Part shown: positions 1 to 5,594 of the stretch, piece after piece
Position numbering within the stretch: position 1 is the first letter of the stretch
Layout: every line of letters starts with the position of its first letter
NCBI GenBank assembly: GCA_934655935.1
Contig: CAKUHJ010000067.1
Location: 1-9,952, forward strand
Direction: 5' to 3'
Length of the DNA stretch: 9,952 nt
From: an uncultured Oscillospiraceae bacterium
GTDB lineage: Bacteria > Bacillota > Clostridia > Oscillospirales > Oscillospiraceae
Program-made: the position numbers and the translations under genes
The notes under the pieces: model-generated
Databases searched by the model: none
What the model was told of the DNA's origin: nothing
The model's input: only the letters and a program-made list of their open reading frames with translations

Positions 1-287
1 CGCTGAAAGCGAACTATCCGCCGATCAGCGTACCGCTGACGGTGGATGTCACCACGGGCGACATGATAACGCCCCGCGAGATGGAATACACATTCTCGCT
101 GCTGTTCGATGAGCGCACGATCAGTATTCTTGCCTATAACCTTGAAACGGTGCTGGCGGAAAAGCTGGAAACCGTGCTGTCCCGCAACTTTTTCAAACCA
201 AAAAATAATATTTTCTATAATTTGCTTGCTTTTTATCGGAAAACCAGATATGATAGTATGATAGCAAAAACAGAGTTTTCCAGATAG
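1..287 (+). pseudogene. AbiEii/AbiGii-type toxin nucleotidyltransferase, 3'-truncated remnant (5' end outside window)
   Basis: The frame is open from the left edge (first full codon at position 3) to the TAG at 285-287. The segment VTTGDMITPRE followed by AYNLETVLAEKLETVLSRN is the hallmark of AbiEii toxins, the nucleotidyltransferase half of type IV toxin-antitoxin or abortive-infection pairs. In that family the LAEKxE and SR segment is followed by an N-TR-x-RD-(F/Y)-YD motif and then a helical C-terminal domain of roughly 100 residues. Here SRN is followed by FFKPKNNIFYN, which keeps the spacing and an aromatic-Tyr pair but lacks the TRxRD residues, and the protein stops about 30 residues later. 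The DNA turns AT-rich at about position 190, where the resemblance fades. It is therefore read as a decayed or truncated gene; recombination at about 190 is an alternative to drift. The cognate AbiEi antitoxin would be expected upstream, outside the window. Family assignment is fairly secure; pseudogene status is inferred. Confidence 0.62.
226..254 (+). promoter_or_regulatory. Sigma-A-type promoter of the kinase-like gene
   Basis: A -35 box TTGCTT (226-231) and a -10 box TATGAT (249-254) are separated by 17 bases in a strongly AT-rich block. Transcription would start near 261, giving a leader of about 45 bases before the ATG at 306. The promoter lies inside the tail of the truncated toxin frame. 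The octamer TATGATAG is tandemly duplicated (249-256 and 257-264), giving a second -10-like box without a good -35. The ribosome binding site AAAGGAGG is at 292-299, six bases before the start. Confidence 0.6.
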
Positions 288-305
288 AACCAAAGGAGGC
301 GCGCT

Positions 306-1409
306 ATGGCAAAGCCTGTTTCTGAGCAGCTGCTGAATGTATTCGACTACTGCGAGCAGCCGATTTTTTTTATCAAGGACGGCAAGGTTCACCATGTGAA
401 CCGCGCGGCGCAGGCGCATCTGGTCGCGCCGGGGCAGCCGCTGCGGGAGCTTCTCGGCGAACACACGGAGCTTTTTGAAATGCTGGAAGAGGATCAGCCG
501 ATCGCGCTGACGGTATTTCTGGAGGGCAAAATCTATCCGGCCACGGCCCATCAGACGGCGGCGGGCCGCTGCTTCACCGTCAATCTGTGTCGGCTGCCGC
601 AGGCGGAGCTGCAGACGCTGGTACGCGTTTCCCAGTCCATCCGCACCCCGCTGACCAATCTGTTTGCCGTCTCCGGCGAAATTTTCCCGCTTCTGGAGGA
701 GACGGAAAGCCCGCAGCTTCATAAAAGCGCCGCGCAGCTCAACCGCGGCTTCTATCAGCTGCTGCATGTGGCGTCAAACCTGACGGAGCTGCAGTATCTG
801 CGTTCGGATGAAATCAGCCTCAGCCGCGAGCAGACCGAGCTCGGCGCATTCCTCGACGAGCTGACCCGGCGTTTGCAGCCGCTCTGCCTTTCGTCCGGCT
901 ACGAGGTGCGCTTCGTACCGCCGCAGAAGCAGATTTTTGCCTGGATTGACCGCAAGCGTGTGCACCGGGCGCTTCTGAACCTAATCTCGAACGCCTTTAA
1001 ATTCTCCCCGGAAAAGGGCACGGTATACCTGGAGCTGAGCCGGAACACGAAGGACGCCCTTCTCAGCGTCAGAGACGAGGGAGAGGGTATGGACGCCGGC
1101 ACGCTTTCTGCCGCCTTTACCCGCTTTGACCGACTGCCGCAGCTGGACGATTCGCGCTGGGGCGTGGGGCTGGGGCTTCCGCTGTCGCTGCACATTGCGC
1201 AGCAGCACGGCGGGACGCTGATGCTGCAGAGCCTTCCCGGCCAGGGCGCTACCGCGACCATGGCGCTGCCGCTTGCCCGCCCGTCCGAGGCTGAGCGCAC
1301 GCTCCGCTCGCCGCTTGCCTCCTTTGAGTATTCCGGTGGCTTCCAGCCGGAGCTGATTGAGCTTGCGGACCTGCTTCCGGCCGAGGCCTTCCGCCCGATC
1401 GATTTATAA
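306..1409 (+). CDS. Sensor histidine kinase-like protein lacking the phospho-acceptor histidine (orphan, cytosolic)
   Basis: 367 residues. The N-terminus (about 10-95) resembles a small PAS-like sensor domain (PIFFIKDGKVHHVNRAA). Residues about 100-165 match a HisKA dimerisation domain, but the H-box reads VSQSIRTPLTN where the family has VSHELRTPLT: Gln110 (codon CAG at 633-635) replaces the autophosphorylated His. The HATPase_c domain looks intact: N-box LLNLISNAFKFSPEKG (Asn225, Asn229), G1 box DEGEG (257-261), F-box FTRFDR (271-276) and G2 box GVGLGLPLS (286-294). A tail of about 45 residues follows. No transmembrane segment is visible and no response regulator is adjacent, so it is a cytosolic orphan. 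ATP binding is plausible; conventional His-Asp phosphotransfer is not. It could act as a pseudokinase scaffold, a partner for an active kinase, or an ATP-gated regulator. The start is fixed by AAAGGAGG six bases upstream. Family certain; function unknown. Confidence 0.88.
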   Translation: MAKPVSEQLLNVFDYCEQPIFFIKDGKVHHVNRAAQAHLVAPGQPLRELLGEHTELFEMLEEDQPIALTVFLEGKIYPATAHQTAAGRCFTVNLCRLPQAELQTLVRVSQSIRTPLTNLFAVSGEIFPLLEETESPQLHKSAAQLNRGFYQLLHVASNLTELQYLRSDEISLSREQTELGAFLDELTRRLQPLCLSSGYEVRFVPPQKQIFAWIDRKRVHRALLNLISNAFKFSPEKGTVYLELSRNTKDALLSVRDEGEGMDAGTLSAAFTRFDRLPQLDDSRWGVGLGLPLSLHIAQQHGGTLMLQSLPGQGATATMALPLARPSEAERTLRSPLASFEYSGGFQPELIELADLLPAEAFRPIDL

Positions 1410-1412
1410 ATT

Positions 1413-1454
1413 ACAGCGGCAGAAATCACACAAGGCTGTGATTTCTGCCGCTGT
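1413..1454. terminator. Bidirectional hairpin between convergent genes
   Basis: A perfect 18-bp inverted repeat (1413-1430 and 1437-1454) with a six-base loop CAAGGC lies between the convergent kinase-like gene and tatD, seven bases before the tatD stop codon. Neither flank has a long U-tract: TTAAAG on the plus strand, AATTTATAAAT on the minus strand. It probably stops transcription from both sides, with the minus-strand direction slightly better supported by the A/T-rich run. Confidence 0.72.
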
Positions 1455-1460
1455 TAAAGT

Positions 1461-2228
1461 TCAATCAGGTTGAATCCGGAACAGCCGGCAGGCGTTTTCC
1501 GCCGTGGCCCGGGCAACCGTCTGAAGGTCCAGGCCGCGCAGCGCCGCGATTTTTTCCGCTACCAGCCCGACCCGCCCCGGCTCGTTCCGCCGTCCGCGGA
1601 AAGGCTCCGGCGACATATAGGGGCAGTCCGTCTCAATCAGAATCCGCTCCAGCGGAAGCTCCATGGCCGTCTGCACCGCCTTGCGCGCGTTCTTGAAGGT
1701 GACAACGCCGGTAAAGCCGATATACCAGCCGCGCCGGACCAGCTCCCTGGCCATCTCCGCGCTGCCGGAATAGCAGTGGAACACGCCCGTAAGCTCCGGG
1801 AAATCCGCCAGAATGGCAAGCGCATCCTCGTGGGCCTCCCGCTCGTGTACGACGACCGGCAGCCCAAGCTCCCGCGCCAGCTGCAGCTGGAGGCGGAAGG
1901 CGCTTTGCTGCACCTCGCGCGGAACCTCCTCATAATGATAGTCCAGGCCGATTTCGCCGATGGCCTTCACGCGCGGATTTTCGCACAGCGCCCGGTAGCG
2001 CGCAATTCTTTCCGCGTCCACCTGCGCAGCGTCGTCCGGGTGACTGCCGACGGCGGCCCAGACCCAGTCATAGCGGGCGGCCAGCTGCACCGCTGCCTCC
2101 GAGGAGGGAAGGTCGCAGCCGATCTCCATCATCCGGCTCACGCCGTTTTCACGCATGCGGGCAAGAACGTCCGCAAAATCCTCCTGAAAGCAGTCGCTGG
2201 TCAGATGCGCATGTGAATCAAAAAGCAT
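1461..2228 (-). CDS. tatD: TatD-family metal-dependent deoxyribonuclease
   Basis: 255 residues, the usual family length. A TIM-barrel hydrolase with the full set of metal ligands: HAH at the N-terminus (His6, His8), GEIGLDYH (Glu92), VVVHERE (His128), FHCYSGS (His151) and ETDCPYMSPEPFRG (Asp201). TatD enzymes are 3'-5' DNA exonucleases linked to DNA repair or degradation; some relatives act on RNA or on D-aminoacyl-tRNA, so the exact substrate here is inferred. It is the second gene of a minus-strand operon. Its ATG shares one base with the mnmG stop (TAATG), and its ribosome binding site AGGAGGG (2235-2241) lies inside the last mnmG codons, which implies translational coupling. It probably relies on the mnmG promoter. 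In other Bacillota tatD often sits beside metG; here it is paired with a tRNA-modification gene. Confidence 0.93.
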   Translation of the reverse strand: MLFDSHAHLTSDCFQEDFADVLARMRENGVSRMMEIGCDLPSSEAAVQLAARYDWVWAAVGSHPDDAAQVDAERIARYRALCENPRVKAIGEIGLDYHYEEVPREVQQSAFRLQLQLARELGLPVVVHEREAHEDALAILADFPELTGVFHCYSGSAEMARELVRRGWYIGFTGVVTFKNARKAVQTAMELPLERILIETDCPYMSPEPFRGRRNEPGRVGLVAEKIAALRGLDLQTVARATAENACRLFRIQPD

Positions 2229-4102
2229 TATTTTCCCTCCTGTTGGCTGAGATAAACGAGCAGCACGGCGATATCCGCCGGCGAAACGCCGGAAATACGT
2301 CCGGCCTGGCCGAGGCAGATGGGGCGGATTTCCTGCAGCTTCTGCCGCGCCTCTATGCGAAGGCCCTGAAGCCTGCTGTAATCAAGATCCTCCGGCAGAA
2401 GGCGGTCCTCCTCCCGGCGGAACTGCGCGAGCTGCCGCTCCTGCCGGGCAAGATAGCCCGCGTATTTCATCCGGATTTCAACTGCCTCGCACTCGCGCGG
2501 AGAAAGCGCAGGGCGCTGCGGGTCAAAGGGCGCAAGGTCCTGATAGCCAAGCTCCGGCCTGCGCAGAAGATCCGCCAGCCGGGCCGAGCCGGAAACCGGC
2601 GCGGAACCGTGCGCGCGGAGCATTTCGTTGAGCGCCTCGCTCTCCGGCACGCCGGCGCTCTCCAGCCGGGCCATCTCCTGGGCCACGCGGCGGTATTTTT
2701 CCTGCACGGCCGCATACTGCACGTCCGAGATCAGGCCGATTTCGTGGCCGATGGGGCTCAGGCGCTCGTCTGCGTTGTCCTGCCGGTGCAGCAGGCGGTA
2801 CTCTGAGCGGGAGGTCATAATCCGGTAGGGCTCGTCCGTGCCCTTTGTGACCAGGTCGTCAATGAGCGTGCCGATATAGCCGTCCGAGCGCTTCAGCAGC
2901 ATCGGCGGCCGCCCAAGAAGCTTCAGGGCTGCGTTGACGCCCGCGACAAGGCCCTGCGCCGCAGCCTCCTCGTAGCCGGACGAGCCGTTGAACTGCCCCG
3001 CGCCGTAAAGGCCGGGGACCTTTTTGCATTCGAGCGTCGGAAAAAGCTCCGTGGGATCGATGCAGTCATATTCAATGGCATAGGCCGGGCGCATCATCTG
3101 CGCGTGTTCAAGCCCGGCGACGCTGTGCAGCATCGCAAGCTGCACATCCTCCGGCAGGCTGGAGGAAAGGCCCTGGATGTACATCTCGTCCGTCCCAAGC
3201 CCGCAGGGCTCCAGAAAGAGCTGATGCCGGGGCTTATCCGGGAAGCGGTCAATCTTGGTCTCGATGGACGGGCAGTAGCGCGGGCCGACGGATTCGATCA
3301 TGCCGTTGAAGAGCGGAGACCGGTCATGATTGGCGCGGATGATCTCGTGCGTTTTTTCATTGGTATAGGTCAGGTAGCACACGGCGCGGTTTTCCGGCGT
3401 TCCGGTGCTCTGGAAGGAAAAGGGCTCCGGCTGCGCGTCGCCGGGCTGGAGCTCCATTTTGGAAAAATCGACGCTTCGGCGGCTGACGCGCGGCGGCGTG
3501 CCGGTTTTAAAGCGCCGCAGGCGAAGCCCGAAGCCCTGCAGGCACTGTGTCAGGCCGACGCCGGCCTGCATCCCGTCCGGACCGGAGGCGTACGCGCAGT
3601 CTCCAGTGACGACACGCGCGTCAAGATACGTGCCCGAAGCGACGACGACAGCCCTGACTGCATAAACCGCGCCCAGGCGCGTGGTCACGGAGCTGACCGC
3701 GCCGTCCGTCAACCCGATTTCGGTGATCATGGCCTGCTTCAGCTCAAGATTTTCCTGCTGCTCGAGCGTCCGCTTCATATCCTCCTGGTACTTTCTGCGG
3801 TCGGCCTGTGCGCGCAGCGAATGCACCGCCGGTCCCTTGCCGCGGTTGAGCATCCGGTACTGGATGCAGCAGCGGTCTGCTGCCTTTGCCATTTCTCCGC
3901 CCAGCGCGTCAAGCTCCCGCACCAGATGCCCCTTTCCCGTTCCGCCGATGGCGGGGTTGCAGGGCATGTTGCCCACAGCGTCCAGGTTGATGGTAAACAC
4001 AAGCGTGCGCAGCCCCATCCGCGCCGCGGCAAGTCCGGCCTCAATGCCGGCGTGCCCCGCGCCGATGACGGCGATATCGTAATGCCCTGCGTCAAATTTC
4101 AT
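2228..4102 (-). CDS. mnmG: tRNA uridine-5-carboxymethylaminomethyl(34) synthesis enzyme MnmG (GidA)
   Basis: 624 residues, close to the 629 of E. coli MnmG. A FAD- and NADH-dependent enzyme that, with the GTPase MnmE, builds cmnm5 on U34 of tRNAs reading two-codon boxes ending in A or G. Features: Rossmann GAGHAG at 14-19; the block [16 protein letters not shown] with catalytic-type Cys48; [11 protein letters not shown] with the second catalytic-type Cys277; [17 protein letters not shown] near 385; and the [19 protein letters not shown] block. The C-terminal helical region with a KYAGYLARQ motif is the MnmE-interacting part. An in-frame ATG 14 codons upstream (4144) is rejected because the promoter -10 box would fall inside it and GGGGAG (4111-4116) sits eight bases before the ATG at 4102. 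mnmG usually lies between mnmE and rsmG near oriC; here mnmE is not adjacent and rsmG lies on the opposite strand past tadA. Confidence 0.97.
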   Translation of the reverse strand: MKFDAGHYDIAVIGAGHAGIEAGLAAARMGLRTLVFTINLDAVGNMPCNPAIGGTGKGHLVRELDALGGEMAKAADRCCIQYRMLNRGKGPAVHSLRAQADRRKYQEDMKRTLEQQENLELKQAMITEIGLTDGAVSSVTTRLGAVYAVRAVVVASGTYLDARVVTGDCAYASGPDGMQAGVGLTQCLQGFGLRLRRFKTGTPPRVSRRSVDFSKMELQPGDAQPEPFSFQSTGTPENRAVCYLTYTNEKTHEIIRANHDRSPLFNGMIESVGPRYCPSIETKIDRFPDKPRHQLFLEPCGLGTDEMYIQGLSSSLPEDVQLAMLHSVAGLEHAQMMRPAYAIEYDCIDPTELFPTLECKKVPGLYGAGQFNGSSGYEEAAAQGLVAGVNAALKLLGRPPMLLKRSDGYIGTLIDDLVTKGTDEPYRIMTSRSEYRLLHRQDNADERLSPIGHEIGLISDVQYAAVQEKYRRVAQEMARLESAGVPESEALNEMLRAHGSAPVSGSARLADLLRRPELGYQDLAPFDPQRPALSPRECEAVEIRMKYAGYLARQERQLAQFRREEDRLLPEDLDYSRLQGLRIEARQKLQEIRPICLGQAGRISGVSPADIAVLLVYLSQQEGK

Positions 4103-4110
4103 GCAAACAT

Positions 4111-4116
4111 CTCCCC
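4111..4116 (-). promoter_or_regulatory. Ribosome binding site deciding the mnmG start
   Basis: GGGGAG on the minus strand, eight bases before the ATG at 4102-4100. It selects the start at [16 protein letters not shown], which puts the FAD glycine motif at the usual distance from the N-terminus. Confidence 0.7.
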
Positions 4117-4134
4117 GAGCTGTGTTTTCACACC

Positions 4135-4163
4135 ATTTTAGCAACGAAGCGCCCGCTTTTCAA
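4135..4163 (-). promoter_or_regulatory. Sigma-A-type promoter of mnmG-tatD
   Basis: On the minus strand, -35 TTGAAA (4163-4158) and -10 TAAAAT (4140-4135) with a 17-base spacer. Predicted start near 4128, leaving a leader of about 26 bases before mnmG. Confidence 0.65.
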
Positions 4164-4218
4164 GTCGGAAGAATTTTTTTGCGTGCGGCGGATTTCGGCA
4201 GCATTCCCGCGCGGGCTC

Positions 4219-4227
4219 TGGTAGAAT
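4219..4227 (+). promoter_or_regulatory. Extended -10 promoter of a candidate small RNA
   Basis: TGGTAGAAT (4219-4227) is an extended -10 element (TGn followed by TAGAAT). No recognisable -35 lies 15-19 bases upstream, so it would depend on the TGn contact or an activator. A perfect palindrome CCCGCGCGGG (4206-4215) lies in the spacer and could be an operator or chance in GC-rich DNA. Predicted start near 4234. Confidence 0.4.
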
Positions 4228-4233
4228 ACAGAC

Positions 4234-4338
4234 ACAGCTTATCCAATGCGAGCGCACTTCATATCCCGGCGGCGCCTGCCGCGCCGCACGATCCCACAAC
4301 CTCTTGCCCGGCCGGGCTTCCGGCCGGGCGCTTTTTTT
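4234..4338 (+). ncRNA. Candidate small RNA of about 105 nt between mnmG and tadA
   Basis: The stretch runs from the predicted start after the extended -10 element to the end of a strong intrinsic terminator. Inside are a short hairpin (GCGGC/GCCGC, about 4269-4282) and the terminator hairpin. It holds no credible reading frame: the ATG at 4246 has no ribosome binding site and its frame runs through the terminator. It lacks the conserved cores of SRP RNA (which lies by tadA in B. subtilis), T-box leaders and tRNAs. The main argument is that a classic terminator sits just before the tadA promoter although the upstream gene runs the other way, so something on the plus strand should be ending there. 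An attenuated tadA leader is the alternative. No expression evidence. Confidence 0.4.
4306..4338 (+). terminator. Intrinsic terminator upstream of the tadA promoter
   Basis: A 10-bp perfect GC-only stem (4306-4315 with 4320-4329, loop GCTT) is followed after two bases by a run of seven T (4332-4338). This is a textbook Rho-independent terminator on the plus strand. No plus-strand gene precedes it in the 4103-4305 gap, so it either ends the candidate small RNA or insulates the tadA operon. Confidence 0.82.
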
Positions 4339-4339
4339 A

Positions 4340-4368
4340 TTGACGGCGGAATGAAAATCCGCTATGAT
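4340..4368 (+). promoter_or_regulatory. Sigma-A-type promoter of tadA-rsmG-mnmA
   Basis: -35 TTGACG (4340-4345) and -10 TATGAT (4363-4368), spacer 17 bases: the closest consensus match in the window. Predicted start near 4375 gives a leader of only about 20 bases, just enough for the AGGAGG at 4384-4389. Confidence 0.78.
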
Positions 4369-4394
4369 GAACGCAGATTTTACAGGAGGGGCCT

Positions 4395-4883
4395 ATGCGC
4401 GACGAGGAATTTATGCAGCAGGCGCTGGCGCTTGCGCAGCAGGCGTACGACGCCGGAGAGGTTCCGGTCGGCTGCGTGGTAACGCTGGGCGAGCGCGTGG
4501 TCGGCCGGGGGCGGAATCGGCGCGAGGCGGGCAAAAGCGCCCTGGCCCACGCGGAGCTGGAGGCCATCGCGGAGGCCTGCCGGACGCTTGGCGGCTGGCG
4601 GCTGTGGCAGTGCACGCTCTATGTGACGCTGGAGCCGTGCCCCATGTGCGCGGGCGCGATTTTAAACGCGCATCTGCCGCGCGTGGTCTTCGGCGCATAT
4701 GACGTCAAGCAGGGCGCGGCCGGAAGCGCCGTAAATCTGCTGCGCCTGCCGGGCGCCTTTCAGCCCGAGGTGGTGCAGGGCGTCCTGGCAGAGCAGAGCG
4801 CGGCGCTCCTGCGCGCGTTTTTCCGCGCGCTGCGCGGGCGCCGGAGCCAGAAAAAGGCCGCCGTGAATTTGGAGGAAGTATGA
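4395..4883 (+). CDS. tadA: tRNA-specific adenosine deaminase TadA
   Basis: 162 residues (B. subtilis TadA is of similar length). A zinc-dependent deaminase that converts A34 of tRNA-Arg(ACG) to inosine. The HAE motif (His52 zinc ligand, Glu54 proton shuttle) and LEPCPMCAGA (Cys82, Cys85 zinc ligands) are intact. The N-terminal helix (EFMQQALALAQQAYDAGEVPVGCVV) and the C-terminal VVQGVLAEQSAALLRAFFRALR helix match the family. The residues just before HAE read SALA rather than the usual (D/P)-T-A, a small departure. AGGAGG lies five bases before the ATG. It is the first gene of an operon; its TGA overlaps the rsmG ATG by four bases (ATGA). General cytidine or guanine deaminases share the fold, but motif wording and length favour TadA. 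Confidence 0.94.
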   Translation: MRDEEFMQQALALAQQAYDAGEVPVGCVVTLGERVVGRGRNRREAGKSALAHAELEAIAEACRTLGGWRLWQCTLYVTLEPCPMCAGAILNAHLPRVVFGAYDVKQGAAGSAVNLLRLPGAFQPEVVQGVLAEQSAALLRAFFRALRGRRSQKKAAVNLEEV

Positions 4884-5569
4884 GAACCACACTTGAGCGG
4901 GAGCTTCCGGCCTCCCTTTGTCTGACGTCCGGGCAGCTTGACACGCTTTGTGCCTACGCCCAGGCCATGCTGGAAAAGAACCGGGTCATGAATCTCACGG
5001 CGATCACAGAGCCGGCTGCGGTCGCGCGGCTGCATCTGATCGACAGCCTCAGCGTCCTCGGCGCAGCGGAGCTGAAGGGCTGCAGCGTCATTGACGTCGG
5101 CTGCGGCGCAGGGCTTCCGGGCGTGCCGCTGAAAATTGCCGAGCCCAGCATCCGCCTGACGCTTCTGGACTCTCTGGCCAAGCGGACCGCCTGGCTTTCC
5201 CAGACGCTCCCGGCGCTTGGCGTTGAGGCGGAAATTCTGACCGGCCGGGCGGAGGAGCTGGCTGCAGCGCGCCGCGAGCGCTACGACGCAGCAGTCTCCC
5301 GCGCGGTTGCGCGGCTGAATATTCTCTCGGAGCTGTGCCTGCCCTATGTGCGCGTGGGCGGCGTATTTCTCGCGCTGAAGGGCGCGATGGCCGCAGAGGA
5401 GGCCAGGGAGGCGGAGGCGGGCGTGGCCCGGCTGGGCGGCGAAATCGCGCGCATTTTTGAATACCCGGTCGCGGACACGGTGCACCGCGTGGTTCTTATC
5501 CGCAAGCTGCACGCTACGCCGCCGCAGTATCCGCGCCCATACGCAAAAATCAAGAAGAATCCATTATAA
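4880..5569 (+). CDS. rsmG: 16S rRNA (guanine(527)-N7)-methyltransferase RsmG (GidB)
   Basis: 229 residues, slightly shorter than the ~239 of B. subtilis RsmG. A SAM-dependent Rossmann methyltransferase that methylates N7 of G527 in the 530 loop of 16S rRNA, near the decoding site; loss in other bacteria gives low-level streptomycin resistance. Family marks in order: NRVMNLTAI (34-42), HLIDSL (52-57), the SAM loop DVGCGAGLPG (72-81), LLDSLAKR, GRAEE, AVSRAVA, FLALKG, and a C-terminal basic tail PPQYPRPYAKIKKNPL. It starts inside the tadA stop (ATGA) with GGAGG at 4871-4875 in the tadA end, so it is translationally coupled to tadA. The classical partner mnmG is nearby but divergent, showing that the usual gidA-gidB operon has been rearranged here. 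Confidence 0.95.
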   Translation: MRTTLERELPASLCLTSGQLDTLCAYAQAMLEKNRVMNLTAITEPAAVARLHLIDSLSVLGAAELKGCSVIDVGCGAGLPGVPLKIAEPSIRLTLLDSLAKRTAWLSQTLPALGVEAEILTGRAEELAAARRERYDAAVSRAVARLNILSELCLPYVRVGGVFLALKGAMAAEEAREAEAGVARLGGEIARIFEYPVADTVHRVVLIRKLHATPPQYPRPYAKIKKNPL

Positions 5570-5580
5570 TCGACAGCAGA

Positions 5581-5586
5581 AGGAGG
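5581..5586 (+). promoter_or_regulatory. Ribosome binding site deciding the mnmA start
   Basis: AGGAGG lies eight bases before the ATG at 5595 but only two before the in-frame ATG at 5589, so 5595 is preferred. The long upstream extension of the frame (from 5457) overlaps rsmG and has no site of its own. Confidence 0.75.
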
Positions 5587-5594
5587 GAATGGCG

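Noticed and set aside
3104..4141. A 345-codon plus-strand frame opposite mnmG
   Set aside because: Antisense to a highly conserved gene, no ribosome binding site and no domain signal.
4103..4144. Longer mnmG start at 4144, adding 14 residues
   Set aside because: The added residues have no homology to MnmG, the promoter -10 box lies within the extension, and a good ribosome binding site precedes 4102.
4103..4394. SRP (4.5S/scRNA) gene next to tadA, as in B. subtilis
   Set aside because: The conserved SRP core (GGTCAGG and GGAAGGAAGCAGC-like segments) is absent.
4246..4482. Short plus-strand frame from the ATG at 4246 as a leader peptide for tadA
   Set aside because: No ribosome binding site, it reads through a strong terminator and overlaps tadA in another frame.
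5565..5570. TATAAT at the end of rsmG as an internal promoter for mnmA
   Set aside because: The -35 position 17 bases upstream reads CGCAAA, and the box overlaps the rsmG stop codon; mnmA is only 25 bases downstream and is explained by the operon.
5457..5594. N-terminal extension of mnmA to 5457
   Set aside because: It overlaps rsmG in another frame and adds Arg-rich sequence unrelated to MnmA; the site AGGAGG is placed for 5595.
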